A stretch of DNA of 64,000 nucleotides, taken from Massilia sp. YIM B02763 (GTDB lineage: Bacteria; Pseudomonadota; Gammaproteobacteria; Burkholderiales; Burkholderiaceae_D). Location of the stretch: positions 1 to 64,000 of the forward strand of contig NZ_JASNRD010000005.1 in assembly GCF_030412015.1 (NCBI RefSeq), read 5' to 3'. Made by a program: the position numbers and the translations under genes. Below the pieces are notes generated by a model, which was not told where the DNA came from, made no database searches, and was given only the letters and a program-made list of their open reading frames with translations. Below are positions 1 to 8,116 of the stretch, piece after piece. Positions within the stretch are counted from its first letter, which is position 1. Each line of letters starts with the position of its first letter.

Positions 1-27
1 CCGTCTAACAAACCTGGGTCAGTTCAC

Positions 28-97
28 AGGCAGGGGCCCAAGTTCGTTGCGCCGCCACACGCGCAAACTTGGGTCCCGGCCTTCGCCGGGACGACGT
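28..97. repeat. Dispersed palindromic repeat, family A, decayed copy
   Basis: The right arm (about 67-97) reads ACTTGGGTCCCGGCC then CTTCGCCGGGACGACG. The left arm (about 28-44, CAGGGGCCCAAGTT) is truncated. It is the first of at least 13 family A copies or fragments in the window. It lies downstream of the 3' end of the AraC-type regulator gene. Confidence 0.75.
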
Positions 98-165
98 ACT
101 AGCGTTGCCGAATCAATGGTCTCAACTGTCTGCAAACAGCCAGACATGCCCTAACGCAACGCACG

Positions 166-183
166 CCTGCGCAGGGGCGACGG
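166..183. repeat. Family A repeat, single-arm fragment
   Basis: CCTGCGCAGGGGCGACGG matches the outer end of a family A arm and ends one base before the stop codon of the regulator gene on the minus strand. No partner arm is visible nearby. Confidence 0.6.
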
Positions 184-184
184 C

Positions 185-1201
185 TCATCTGTCGGCGGCC
201 ACCCCCGTCGTCGCAAACCGCTCCCGGTACAAGGTCGGCGCAATCCCCATCCGTTTCTGGAACGCGCGCCGCATCTGCGCCTCCCCATTGAAGCCCGCGC
301 GCGCCGCCACCGTCTTGAGCGGCAGCCCCACGTCTGCCAGCAGCTGGCGCGCCCGTTCGAAGCGGCAGGCCGCGATGAATTCCTGGGTGCTCAGGCCTAC
401 CTCCTGCAGGAACAGGCGGGCGAAGTGGCGTTCGCTCATCATCGCCTTTTGCGCCAGCTGGGCCACGGACAGGCGCTCGTGCAGGTTATCGAGGATCCAC
501 TTCTGGATGGCGCGGATGCCGGGCCGCGCCGTGCGCTCGCTCAGCAGGTGGGCGCTGAACTGCGATTGCCCGCCGGGACGCTTCAGGTACACGACCATGT
601 CGGTGGCCACCTGCAGCGCCAGCTCCTTGCCGAAATCCTCCTCGACGAGGGCCAGCGCCAGGTCGATGCCCGCCGTCACGCCGGCCGAGGTCCACAGATT
701 CCCGGCACGCACGAAAATGGCGTCGGCATCGACGGCAATGTCCGGATGGTCGCGCTGCAGGCGCTCGGCCACGCTCCAGTGCGTCGTCGCGGCCTTGCCG
801 TCGAGGACGCCGGCGGCGCCGAGGAAGAAGGCGCCCGAGCACAGGGCGGCCAGGCGCGGCAGGCGCGGCGCCGCGCGCGCCACCCAGTCGACGATGGCGC
901 CGCCCTCGGCCAGCGCGCCGTGGATGTCGCGCGCGCCGACGACGATGGCCGTGTGCGGCAGCGCCAGCGGGTCCAGCGCCTTGGTCGCATGCAGGCTCAT
1001 CAGGGTATCGGACGGCACGTGGCCCGTCCGCATGGCGGCGATGCGCACGTCGTAGCCGTCGGGCTTGCCGTCGCGGCGCAGGTGCACGTTGGCGTATTCG
1101 AAGACGGACATCGGCCCGATCGCTTCCATCGCCTTGAAGCCGGGATACACGATGATGTCGATGGCCGTCGCGGGACGGGGGGAGGTGGTTGCTGCTGACA
1201 T
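185..1201 (-). CDS. GlxA-family transcriptional regulator (DJ-1/PfpI domain plus AraC helix-turn-helix)
   Basis: The 338-residue protein has two parts. Residues about 14-190 form a DJ-1/PfpI-like domain with the nucleophile-elbow motif ALCSG (Cys121). Residues about 235-330 form an AraC/XylS double helix-turn-helix (SVAQLAQKAMMSERHFARL, then AARAGFNGEAQMRRAFQKR). GlxA-type regulators use the first domain as a sensor or dimerisation module, not as an amidase. The gene is divergent from the formaldehyde dehydrogenase gene, 109 bases away, so control of that gene is possible but unproven. Start ATG 1201 has only a weak ribosome site, and a GATAAT box lies eight bases upstream. The target operon and ligand cannot be read from the sequence. 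Confidence 0.9.
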   Translation of the reverse strand: MSAATTSPRPATAIDIIVYPGFKAMEAIGPMSVFEYANVHLRRDGKPDGYDVRIAAMRTGHVPSDTLMSLHATKALDPLALPHTAIVVGARDIHGALAEGGAIVDWVARAAPRLPRLAALCSGAFFLGAAGVLDGKAATTHWSVAERLQRDHPDIAVDADAIFVRAGNLWTSAGVTAGIDLALALVEEDFGKELALQVATDMVVYLKRPGGQSQFSAHLLSERTARPGIRAIQKWILDNLHERLSVAQLAQKAMMSERHFARLFLQEVGLSTQEFIAACRFERARQLLADVGLPLKTVAARAGFNGEAQMRRAFQKRMGIAPTLYRERFATTGVAADR

Positions 1202-1209
1202 ATCCAGTC

Positions 1210-1215
1210 ATTATC
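1210..1215 (-). promoter_or_regulatory. Putative -10 box of the GlxA-family regulator
   Basis: On the minus strand TGTGATAATG gives a GATAAT box that ends eight bases before the ATG at 1201. Transcription would start within a few bases of the start codon and leave almost no leader. No good -35 is seen. Confidence 0.4.
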
Positions 1216-1247
1216 ACACCAATTCCGGACATGGAGCGAAGCGCCCC

Positions 1248-1276
1248 TTGGCCGCGACCGGGCTTGTGCGGATAAT
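1248..1276 (+). promoter_or_regulatory. Putative sigma-70 promoter of the formaldehyde dehydrogenase gene
   Basis: TTGGCC (1248-1253), a 17-base spacer and GATAAT (1271-1276) lie 34 bases upstream of the ATG at 1311. The spacing is ideal and both boxes are close to consensus. Confidence 0.5.
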
Positions 1277-1310
1277 GGCGGGATTGCACAACCAGTCAGG
1301 AAGATTCCAC

Positions 1311-2417
1311 ATGAAAACCAAGGCAGCGATTGCGTGGGCAGCGGGTAAGCCGCTGACGATCGAAGAAGTCGAACTCGAAGGTCCGAAGGCGGGCGAGGTG
1401 TTGATCGAGGTCAAGGCCACCGGCATCTGCCACACCGATTACTACACGCTGTCCGGCGCCGATCCGGAAGGCATCTTTCCGGCGATCCTGGGCCACGAGG
1501 GCGCCGGCGTCGTCGTCGACGTGGGCCCGGGCGTGACGAGCCTGCGCAAGGACGACCATGTGATCCCCCTGTACACGCCGGAATGCCGCCAGTGCAAATT
1601 CTGCCTGTCGCAGAAGACCAACCTGTGCCAGGCGATCCGCTCGACGCAGGGCCGCGGCCTGATGCCCGATGCGACTTCCCGTTTTTCGCTGGACGGCAAG
1701 CCGATCTACCACTACATGGGCACGTCGACCTTCTCGAACTACATCGTGGTGCCGGAAATCGCCGTGGCGAAGGTGCGCAGCGACGCGCCGTTCGACAAGA
1801 TCTGCTACATCGGCTGCGGCGTGACCACCGGCATCGGCGCCGTGATCTTCACGGCCAAGGTGGAAGCGGGCGCCAACGTGGTCGTGTTCGGCCTGGGCGG
1901 CATCGGCCTGAACGTGATCCAGGCGGCCAGGATGGTCGGCGCCGACAAGATCATCGGCGTGGACATCAACCCGGAGCGCGAAGCCATGGCGCGCAAGTTC
2001 GGCATGACCCACTTCGTCAATCCGAAGGACGTCGGCAACGTGGTCGACGCGATCGTCCAGCTGACCGACGGCGGCGCCGACTACTCGTTCGAGTGCATCG
2101 GCAACACCACCACCATGCGCCAGGCGCTGGAGTGCTGCCACAAGGGCTGGGGCCAGTCGATCATCATCGGCGTGGCGGAAGCGGGCGCGGAAATCTCGAC
2201 CCGTCCGTTCCAGCTGGTGACGGGCCGCGAATGGAAGGGTTCCGCATTCGGCGGCGCCCGCGGCCGCACCGACGTGCCGAAGATCGTCGACTGGTACATG
2301 GAAAACAAGATCAATATCGACGACCTGATCACCCACCATCTGCCGCTCGATCGCATCAACGAAGGCTTCGACCTGATGAAGTCGGGCGAATCGATCCGTT
2401 CCGTCGTGGTGTACTGA
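1311..2417 (+). CDS. frmA: S-(hydroxymethyl)glutathione dehydrogenase / class III alcohol dehydrogenase
   Basis: The 368-residue zinc-dependent dehydrogenase oxidises S-hydroxymethylglutathione (formaldehyde adduct) to S-formylglutathione with NAD. It may also reduce S-nitrosoglutathione, as known for class III ADH. Visible ligands are catalytic Cys40 (GICHTDYY) and His62 (GHEGAG), and the structural zinc cysteines 92, 95, 98 and 106 (ECRQCKFC...NLC). The Rossmann motif GLGGIGLNV follows. Start ATG 1311 is chosen because family proteins begin MKTKAAIAW; the frame stays open further upstream, but that part does not resemble the family. No S-formylglutathione hydrolase gene is adjacent, so the second pathway step must be encoded elsewhere. 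Length is normal for the family. Confidence 0.96.
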   Translation: MKTKAAIAWAAGKPLTIEEVELEGPKAGEVLIEVKATGICHTDYYTLSGADPEGIFPAILGHEGAGVVVDVGPGVTSLRKDDHVIPLYTPECRQCKFCLSQKTNLCQAIRSTQGRGLMPDATSRFSLDGKPIYHYMGTSTFSNYIVVPEIAVAKVRSDAPFDKICYIGCGVTTGIGAVIFTAKVEAGANVVVFGLGGIGLNVIQAARMVGADKIIGVDINPEREAMARKFGMTHFVNPKDVGNVVDAIVQLTDGGADYSFECIGNTTTMRQALECCHKGWGQSIIIGVAEAGAEISTRPFQLVTGREWKGSAFGGARGRTDVPKIVDWYMENKINIDDLITHHLPLDRINEGFDLMKSGESIRSVVVY

Positions 2418-2427
2418 TCCTTCTTGC

Positions 2428-2451
2428 GCGACCGGCCGCCCGGCCGGTCGC
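2428..2451. terminator. Perfect 10-bp hairpin after frmA
   Basis: GCGACCGGCC (2428-2437) and GGCCGGTCGC (2442-2451) form a perfect GC-rich stem with a four-base loop, 11 bases after the frmA stop. There is no following T tract, so it may be a weak or Rho-assisted terminator, or a 3'-end stabiliser. Confidence 0.5.
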
Positions 2452-2614
2452 TCCGCTGCCGCCTGTATGCATGGCGGCAGTCCTTCCCCCGCTTCTTCCC
2501 CCGATTTTTCCGCCTGTTCCGCCGATCCCGCAGTTCGTCGCAGCCAGCTGGCCGCGCGAGTGACGCACGTCCATGATGGTCCTGTCCTTACAACCCACGA
2601 CGCAGGAGGAACCC

Positions 2615-3442
2615 ATGGTCCAGCAGACATCGAACGCGCGCCGCCGCGCCGCACCGCTCAACCGCATCCTGGCCGGCCTGTACCTGGGCCTGGCGCTGGT
2701 GGGGAGCACCCATGCGGCCCAAGCCGTCCAGCAGCCTGGCGCGGTGGACAGCTATGCGCTGGTCGGCGCGAACGAGCGCGGCATGACGATCACGGGCGAA
2801 GCCGACGACTGGCGCAGGCTGAAGGCGGTGCGCAAGCAGATGGGCGACCGGGAATTCCTGTGGGTGCGCGAGGGCGGCAAGGCCTGGGTGATCCAGGACG
2901 AGGCGACGCTGGCGAACGTGCGCGCGGCCTGGGAACCGGTCGAGCGCCTGGGCAAGCAGATGGATACGTATGGCCGGGAAATGGACCGCCACGGCAAGGC
3001 GATGGATGCGCTGGGCCGGGAAATGGACCGGACCGCCGGCAAGGTGCGGCCGGACGAGCGCCGCATCCGGGACATCGAACGGCGCATGTCCAGGGTCGGC
3101 CGCGAAATGGAGCAGGTGGGCCGCGACATGGCGCGTGCCGACGCCGGCGAGCGGGTGCGCCTGCAGGGCCGCATGGCCGAGCTGCAGGGCGACATGTCCC
3201 GGCTCGGCGCGGAGATCGGCGCCGCCGCGCAATCCGACGCCCAGCGCGACGCCGAACGGTCGATGCGCCAGGTCAGCCTGCGCATGGACGAGGCGGGCAA
3301 GCCGATGGACGAGCTCGGCAAACGGATGGGTGCGCTGGGCAAGCAGATGGACCAGGAAAGCAAGCGCGCCGACAAGGCGGTGCGCGCCCTGATCCGCGAT
3401 GCCATGGCCAGGGGGCTGGCAATGCCTGCGCCGCAGGGCTGA
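2615..3442 (+). CDS. Exported protein with Gly/Met heptad coiled-coil, unknown function
   Basis: I do not recognise this 275-residue protein. An N-terminal signal peptide (RILAGLYLGLALVGSTHA) suggests export. From about residue 105 onward it is almost entirely helical and built of seven-residue units of the pattern L-G-K-x-M-D-x: LGKQMDTYGREMDR, HGKAMDALGREMDR, VGREMEQVGRDMAR and, near the end, LGKRMGALGKQMDQ. Glycine and methionine recur at fixed heptad positions, which suggests close-packed helices in a periplasmic coiled-coil. Start ATG 2615 is chosen because AGGAGGA (2604-2610) precedes it by four bases; an ATG at 2573 lacks such a site. Followed by a strong terminator, so it is probably monocistronic. 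Confidence 0.8.
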   Translation: MVQQTSNARRRAAPLNRILAGLYLGLALVGSTHAAQAVQQPGAVDSYALVGANERGMTITGEADDWRRLKAVRKQMGDREFLWVREGGKAWVIQDEATLANVRAAWEPVERLGKQMDTYGREMDRHGKAMDALGREMDRTAGKVRPDERRIRDIERRMSRVGREMEQVGRDMARADAGERVRLQGRMAELQGDMSRLGAEIGAAAQSDAQRDAERSMRQVSLRMDEAGKPMDELGKRMGALGKQMDQESKRADKAVRALIRDAMARGLAMPAPQG

Positions 3443-3462
3443 GCGATTTTATTTTTCCATCG

Positions 3463-3501
3463 AAAGGGACATGCGGATCGTCGCAGGTCCCTTTTGTTTT
3501 T
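3463..3501 (+). terminator. Rho-independent terminator of the heptad protein gene
   Basis: AAAGGGAC (3463-3470) pairs perfectly with GTCCCTTT (3487-3494), followed by TGTTTTT. It lies 20 bases after the stop codon at 3442. Confidence 0.85.
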
Positions 3502-3615
3502 ATCGTCCGATGGGGTCGGATTATATGCACATATTAAATGCGGATCCTTATCCGAAAACGTATACAAAAAAGCACACGATTGCACCAGTGTCGTGCAAAT
3601 TCAAAATCGATCTTG

Positions 3616-3621
3616 TATAAT
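3616..3621 (+). promoter_or_regulatory. Putative -10 box of the outer-membrane barrel gene
   Basis: A consensus TATAAT in an AT-rich stretch (about 3500-3690), unusual for this GC-rich sequence, lies 69 bases upstream of the ATG at 3691. The -35 is poor. A short AT hairpin (TTGAAAA...TTTTTCAA, about 3634-3652) sits in the leader. Confidence 0.5.
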
Positions 3622-3690
3622 CCGCGCCGGTAATTGAAAACGCCTTTTTCAATTATTTATAAAAATAGATTAACCACAGATCGGAATACC

Positions 3691-4197
3691 ATGTTCAAGA
3701 AAATCGCAGCAGCAGCGGCACTGACCCTGCTGGCATCCTCCTCGTTCGCAGCAGCCCCGACCGCCTTCTACGCCGGTATCGACGGCGGTGCCACCAAGAT
3801 CGACGACCTGGACACCAAGGGCAGCTTCGGCGGCTTCATCGGCTACGGCTTCAACCAGTACGTCGCCATCGAAGCCGGCTACCGCCAGCTGGGCAAGTAC
3901 GACGTCGATTTCTACGGCGGCGCCTCGGTCGACCTGAAGGCCAAGCAGACCCACGTGTCGGTCCTGGGCTTCTACCCGCTGAACCCGCAGCTGGACATCT
4001 ACGGCCGCCTGGGCTGGAACAAGCTGCGCGCCGAAGCATCGTACGGTAACTACTCGTACGGCGAAGACACCGACAAGGTCCTGTACGGTATCGGCCTGAA
4101 CTACAACTTCACCCCGGCCATCTCGGGCCGTGTCGAAGTGCAGAAACCGGCAAGCGATACCACCAACTATAGCGTCGGCGTCGTCTTCAAGTTCTAA
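3691..4197 (+). CDS. Small outer-membrane beta-barrel protein (OmpA/OmpW-like porin domain)
   Basis: The 168-residue precursor starts with a classic signal peptide (MFKKIAAAAALTLLASSSFA). The mature part alternates aromatic and small residues in short amphipathic strands (FYAGIDGGATKI, QYVAIEAGYRQLG, QLDIYGRLGWNKL, VLYGIGLNYNF) and ends in a C-terminal phenylalanine (VGVVFKF), the BamA recognition signature of outer-membrane proteins. The size fits an eight-stranded barrel. There is no peptidoglycan-binding OmpA C-domain. Start ATG 3691 is chosen by the signal peptide; 19 further upstream residues are open but not signal-like. A -10 box at 3616 and a strong terminator at 4266 make it a single-gene unit. 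Confidence 0.88.
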   Translation: MFKKIAAAAALTLLASSSFAAAPTAFYAGIDGGATKIDDLDTKGSFGGFIGYGFNQYVAIEAGYRQLGKYDVDFYGGASVDLKAKQTHVSVLGFYPLNPQLDIYGRLGWNKLRAEASYGNYSYGEDTDKVLYGIGLNYNFTPAISGRVEVQKPASDTTNYSVGVVFKF

Positions 4198-4265
4198 GCG
4201 CAGATTATCTCGCGATCATGCGCGCTTGAATCTCCGGATGGTGCGCAGGTGATTGCCGGATGCCG

Positions 4266-4318
4266 AATGCGGCATGTATTCCTCGATAAGGAAATACATG
4301 CCGCATTTTTTATTTTTA
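4266..4318 (+). terminator. Rho-independent terminator of the outer-membrane barrel gene
   Basis: A long stem (AATGCGGCATGTATT-CC and GGAAATACATGCCGCATT, one bulged base) with a short loop is followed by TTTTTATTTTTAA. It lies 68 bases after the stop codon at 4197. Confidence 0.92.
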
Positions 4319-4446
4319 ATTAATTTTTTAATTCGTGATAATTGGATAGAATTAATCGGCAATAAATATTGCCGCGTAATTCGAAGTATGAGAGCATGGC
4401 CGCCCGCACCTTGCGTGCTTGATAACCTTTTCCTGGAATTCCTGCG

Positions 4447-6543
4447 ATGCGCCCAGTCCGCCTAGCACTTCTCCTCGCACTCCTCCCGACCTTCGCCGCC
4501 GCCCCGGCATCCGCCCAGGACGCCGCCCCCGCTTCCGCTGCGGCCGAGCGTCCGGCCACGTCGTTCCCGTACACGCCCGGCCTGGACGTGAACGCGATGG
4601 ACCGCACGGCCGACCCGTGCGTCGACTTCTACCAGTACGCCTGCGGCGGCTGGATGAAGAACAACCCGATCCCGGCCGACCAGGCGCGCTGGTCCGTGTA
4701 CGGCAAGCTGGCCCAGGAAAACCGCCGCTACCTGTGGGGCATCCTGGAAGACCTGTCCCAGCGCCAGGACGGCCGCAGCGCCAACCAGCAGAAGATCGGC
4801 GACTACTTCGGCGCCTGCATGGACGAGCGCACCATCGAGGCGCGCGGCGCCGCGCCGCTGAAACCGTATCTCGACCGCATCGCCGCGATCCGCTCGCAGC
4901 GCGACCTGCCGCAGGCGCTGGCCAGCCTGCACCTGGCGCTGGCCGACGGCGGCCTGTTCTTCGGCTTCTCGTCGAGCCAGGACTTCGCCGATTCCTCGAA
5001 GGTGATCGCGTTCGCCTTCGCCGGCGGCCTGGGCCTGCCGGACCGCGAGTCCTACTTCAAGACGGACGCCAAATCGAAGGAGGTGCGCGCCAAGTACGTG
5101 GCCCACATCGCCAACACCTTCAAGCTGCTGGGCGACGCCCCGGCCCAGGCGCAGAAGAACGCCGCGCGCGTGATGGCGATGGAGACGGCGCTGGCCAAGG
5201 CCTCGCTGTCGACCGTCGACAAGCGCGATCCGTACAAACTGTTCCACAAGGTCGATGCCAAGGGCTTGCAAGCGCTGACCCCGGGCTTCGACTGGAACGC
5301 CTACCTGGACGGCATCGGCCAGGGAGGCCAGGCCAGCTTCAACGTCACCGAGCCGGCCTTCTTCAAGGCGCTGGCCAAGCTGTGGAAGACGAGCGACATC
5401 GACGCCACCCGCACCTACCTGCGCTGGCACGTGGCGCGCAATATGTCCTCGCGCCTGTCGTCGAATTTCGACCAGGAGCACTTCGACTTCTACAGCAAGA
5501 CGCTGCGCGGCGTGCAGCAGCAGCAACCGCGCTGGAAGCGCTGCGTGGCGCTGGTCGACCAGCAGCTGGGCGAGGCGCTGGGCCAGGAATTCGTCGGCCG
5601 CGCGTTCTCGCCGCAGTTGAAGGAAAAGGCGCTGCACATGACGCGCCAGATCGAGGAGGCGATGAAGAAGGACATCGACGAACTCGACTGGATGAGCGCC
5701 GAGACCAAGGCCAAGGCCCAGGAAAAGCTGGCCGCCATCGTCAACAAGATCGGCTATCCGGACAAGTGGCGCGATTATTCCAGCTATACCGTCAAGCCGG
5801 GCGACTTCGCCGGCAACGTCGAGCGCGGCAACCAGTTCGAGATGCGCCGCGACCTGGCCAAGATCGGCAAGCCGCTCGACCGCAGCGAATGGGGCATGAC
5901 GCCGCCGACGGTGAACGCCTACTTCAATCCGCAGATGAACGACATCAACTTCCCGGCCGGCGTGCTGCAGCCGCCGCTGTTCGATCCGAAGATGGACGAT
6001 GCGCCCAACTACGGCAACACGGGCGGCACCATCGGCCACGAGCTGACCCACGCCTTCGACGACGAAGGCCGCCAGTTCGACGCCAACGGGAATTTGAAGG
6101 ACTGGTGGACCAGGAAGGACGCGAAAGCCTTCGAGGAACGGGCCCAGTGCATCGTCGACCAGTACGCCCAGTACACGGTGGTGGACGACATCAAGATCAA
6201 CAGCAAGCTGACGCTGGGCGAGGACGTCGCCGACCTGGGCGGCCTGATCCTGGGCTGGATGGCGTGGCAGAACGAAATGGCCAGCATGCCGCAGAAGGCG
6301 CAGCCGGCACTGCGCGACGGCTTGACGCCGGAGCAGCGCTTCTTCGTCGGCAATGCGCAGTGGGCCTGCGAAAACGACCGTCCGGAAAACCTGCGTGTGA
6401 GCGCGCTGACGGATCCGCACTCGCCGGGACGCTACCGCGTGAATGGCCTGGTGGTGAACATGCCGCAGTTCCAGCAGGCGTTCCAGTGCAAGCCGGGGCA
6501 GCCGATGGTGAAGGAGAAGGCGAAGCAGTGCAGGGTGTGGTAA
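4447..6543 (+). CDS. M13-family (neprilysin/PepO-like) zinc metallopeptidase, exported
   Basis: The 698-residue protein begins with a signal peptide (MRPVRLALLLALLPTFAAAPASA). The N-terminal M13 domain is recognisable (DPCVDFYQYACGGWMKNN). The catalytic domain has the zinc motif HELTH (residues 531-535), followed by AFDDEGRQFD and the third ligand Glu592 in GEDVADLGG. It ends in CRVW, the conserved CxxW-type terminus of bacterial M13 enzymes. Family members cut small peptides; here the enzyme should act in the periplasm or on the cell surface. Length is normal. All catalytic residues are present. It stands alone, convergent with the hemerythrin gene and separated from it by a family A palindrome. 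Confidence 0.95.
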   Translation: MRPVRLALLLALLPTFAAAPASAQDAAPASAAAERPATSFPYTPGLDVNAMDRTADPCVDFYQYACGGWMKNNPIPADQARWSVYGKLAQENRRYLWGILEDLSQRQDGRSANQQKIGDYFGACMDERTIEARGAAPLKPYLDRIAAIRSQRDLPQALASLHLALADGGLFFGFSSSQDFADSSKVIAFAFAGGLGLPDRESYFKTDAKSKEVRAKYVAHIANTFKLLGDAPAQAQKNAARVMAMETALAKASLSTVDKRDPYKLFHKVDAKGLQALTPGFDWNAYLDGIGQGGQASFNVTEPAFFKALAKLWKTSDIDATRTYLRWHVARNMSSRLSSNFDQEHFDFYSKTLRGVQQQQPRWKRCVALVDQQLGEALGQEFVGRAFSPQLKEKALHMTRQIEEAMKKDIDELDWMSAETKAKAQEKLAAIVNKIGYPDKWRDYSSYTVKPGDFAGNVERGNQFEMRRDLAKIGKPLDRSEWGMTPPTVNAYFNPQMNDINFPAGVLQPPLFDPKMDDAPNYGNTGGTIGHELTHAFDDEGRQFDANGNLKDWWTRKDAKAFEERAQCIVDQYAQYTVVDDIKINSKLTLGEDVADLGGLILGWMAWQNEMASMPQKAQPALRDGLTPEQRFFVGNAQWACENDRPENLRVSALTDPHSPGRYRVNGLVVNMPQFQQAFQCKPGQPMVKEKAKQCRVW

Positions 6544-6556
6544 TTCGGTGAACTAC

Positions 6557-6683
6557 CGTCGTCCCTGCGAAGGCAGGGAGCCATACTGAACATCAGAATT
6601 CGGTAACCAGGAAAGACTGTTGGATGTTCCAACGTACTGACTTCGGTGAATCAGCATGGGTCCCTGCCTTCGCAGGGACGACG
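6557..6683. repeat. Family A palindrome, long form
   Basis: Perfect 23-bp arms (6557-6579 and 6661-6683; CGTCGTCCCTGCGAAGG...) flank an 81-base centre. It lies between the convergent M13 peptidase and hemerythrin genes and fills almost the whole gap. Confidence 0.9.
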
Positions 6684-6693
6684 TCGATCGGCG

Positions 6694-7206
6694 TCAGTGA
6701 CGATTCATGCGATCGCTGCGCCGCGCCTGCATGTGCACCAGGTTCGCCTCGAACGAGCGCATCTCCAGCCCGATCGGCGCCAGGTCCAGCGCCGCGTGGC
6801 GCAGCATCGGGAACAGCTGGGTTTCCTCGTCGCGCATGTGGTTCAGCACGGCGTCGATCAGCTCGCGCAGCAGCGGCGCGGCGCGCGCGTCGTCCAGCGC
6901 CATGCCGCTCAAGGCGGCCAGCACGTCGTCGACGTCCAGGCTTTCCTCTTCCAGGTGGGCGACCAGGTTCGGCGCGACGCGCCGCACGGCCGGGTAGAAC
7001 ACGGTTTCCTTCAGCCGTTCCAGGTTGTGCACGGCCTGCACCAGCTGGGTGGCGGCTTGTTTCCTGGCGCCCTCGCTATGGTCGTTCAGGTAGTGGTCGG
7101 CGAGCTTGCGCACCAGGTTGTGGTCGCGCAGCAAAGTCTTGACCGGGTGCTCGTCCGAAAACGCGTCTTGCGTCATCCGGCGAGTCGGATCGGTGTTCGT
7201 GGGCAT
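6694..7206 (-). CDS. Hemerythrin (HHE) domain protein
   Basis: The 170-residue cytosolic protein carries the four-helix hemerythrin fold. Candidate di-iron ligands are His in LLRDHNLV, His and Glu in HNLERLKETVFYP, and His...Glu in LNHMRDEETQLFP. Members bind O2, NO or iron; no enzyme domain is attached here. ATG 7206 is chosen because GGAGA precedes it by four bases; the frame is open upstream, but that extension is low in similarity to any helix. It lies downstream of the SRPBCC gene, but a terminator (7341-7365) separates them, so they are probably transcribed apart. The physiological ligand is unknown. Confidence 0.88.
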   Translation of the reverse strand: MPTNTDPTRRMTQDAFSDEHPVKTLLRDHNLVRKLADHYLNDHSEGARKQAATQLVQAVHNLERLKETVFYPAVRRVAPNLVAHLEEESLDVDDVLAALSGMALDDARAAPLLRELIDAVLNHMRDEETQLFPMLRHAALDLAPIGLEMRSFEANLVHMQARRSDRMNRH

Positions 7207-7340
7207 GGGATTCTCCAGGGAATGTGGCCGGCACATCCGCGATATGCCGCCAATCCATGCTACTCCCAGCGCCGAGGCCGCTTCTGTTAGTTCGGTGACG
7301 GAAGTGCCGACCCCGGCCAAAATATCCGCCGCCATACAAC

Positions 7341-7365
7341 AAAAAACGCCGCACGTGGCGGCGTT
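7341..7365 (-). terminator. Rho-independent terminator of the SRPBCC gene
   Basis: Read on the minus strand, AACGCCGC-CACGT-GCGGCGTT is followed by TTTTG. It lies 18 bases after the stop of the SRPBCC gene at 7384. Confidence 0.85.
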
Positions 7366-7383
7366 CCTGCGAGACCGGCGATC

Positions 7384-7926
7384 TCAGTGCTGCGAGATGC
7401 TGCCGCGCCAGCCGCCCGTTTCCTTGCCGCGCGCTTCGAGCATGTCCTTGAACTTCTGCAGGTTGCCGCGCGTTTCCAGGCGGACGGCGCCGAAGGCGTC
7501 GCCGATCTGTTCCAGCGCGCCTTCCGGCTGGTAATCCATCTGCAGGACCACCCGCGTGACGTTGTCGGCGATCTTGTGGAAGGTCACCACGCCGCCGTTC
7601 GGCACGCCGCTGGTGCTGCGCCAGGCGATGCGCTCGTCCGGGATCTGCTCGGTGATTTCGACGTCCCATTCCTTGTCTTCGCCGGCGACGTTTGCTTTCC
7701 AGTGCAAATGCTTGTCGTCCAGCTGGCGGATTTCCTTCACGCTGGCCATGAACTGCGGGAAGTCCTCGAACTGGGTCCATTGGTTGTACGCGGTACGCAC
7801 CGGCACATTGACCTCGATGGCTTCGATGATGCCCGAGTCCATGCCCGACGCCTTGTTCTTGAATTTTTTCGACAGCATCATGCCGCCGACGGCCAGAGCG
7901 GCCACGGTCACTACGCGATTCAGCAT
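7384..7926 (-). CDS. SRPBCC (START-like) family protein, coenzyme Q-binding/cyclase-dehydrase type
   Basis: The 180-residue protein has an N-terminal hydrophobic segment (MLNRVVTVAALAVGGMML) and then a polyketide cyclase/dehydrase-type SRPBCC domain (IEVNVPVRTAYNQWTQFEDFPQFM ... ERIAWRSTSG ... GDAFGAVRLETRGNLQKFKDML). Such proteins hold a hydrophobic ligand in a helix-grip fold. The N-terminal segment may anchor it to the membrane. ATG 7926 is chosen because AGGAGA lies six bases upstream; an earlier in-frame start at 7953 has none. The ligand cannot be predicted, and no partner gene is visible. Confidence 0.85.
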   Translation of the reverse strand: MLNRVVTVAALAVGGMMLSKKFKNKASGMDSGIIEAIEVNVPVRTAYNQWTQFEDFPQFMASVKEIRQLDDKHLHWKANVAGEDKEWDVEITEQIPDERIAWRSTSGVPNGGVVTFHKIADNVTRVVLQMDYQPEGALEQIGDAFGAVRLETRGNLQKFKDMLEARGKETGGWRGSISQH

Positions 7927-8104
7927 GCTTTTCTCCTGTTGGTGGATCTGCACCTAAATTACGTCAATTGTCTTTTTCATGTCGCCACCATGCCTTATTT
8001 TCCGCGTTGGAATAATTTATTGAACACGCACGCGGCTGTTGCGATACTGTATAGATAAACAGTAAAATTGCTCCCGGGTGCCTGTTGCGCGCCGCCCCCG
8101 ACGG

Positions 8105-8110
8105 TATAAT
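8105..8110 (+). promoter_or_regulatory. Putative -10 box of uvrD, leaderless arrangement
   Basis: A consensus TATAAT ends six bases before the ATG at 8117, so transcription would start at or next to the start codon. There is no ribosome-binding site between. A possible -35 (TTGCGC, 8085-8090) has a short 14-base spacer. Confidence 0.4.
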
Positions 8111-8116
8111 GGCCAG

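Noticed and set aside
4462..6420. Long antisense open frame opposite the M13 peptidase
   Set aside because: It mirrors the codon pattern of a GC-rich gene and has no ribosome site; the sense strand has signal peptide and catalytic motifs.
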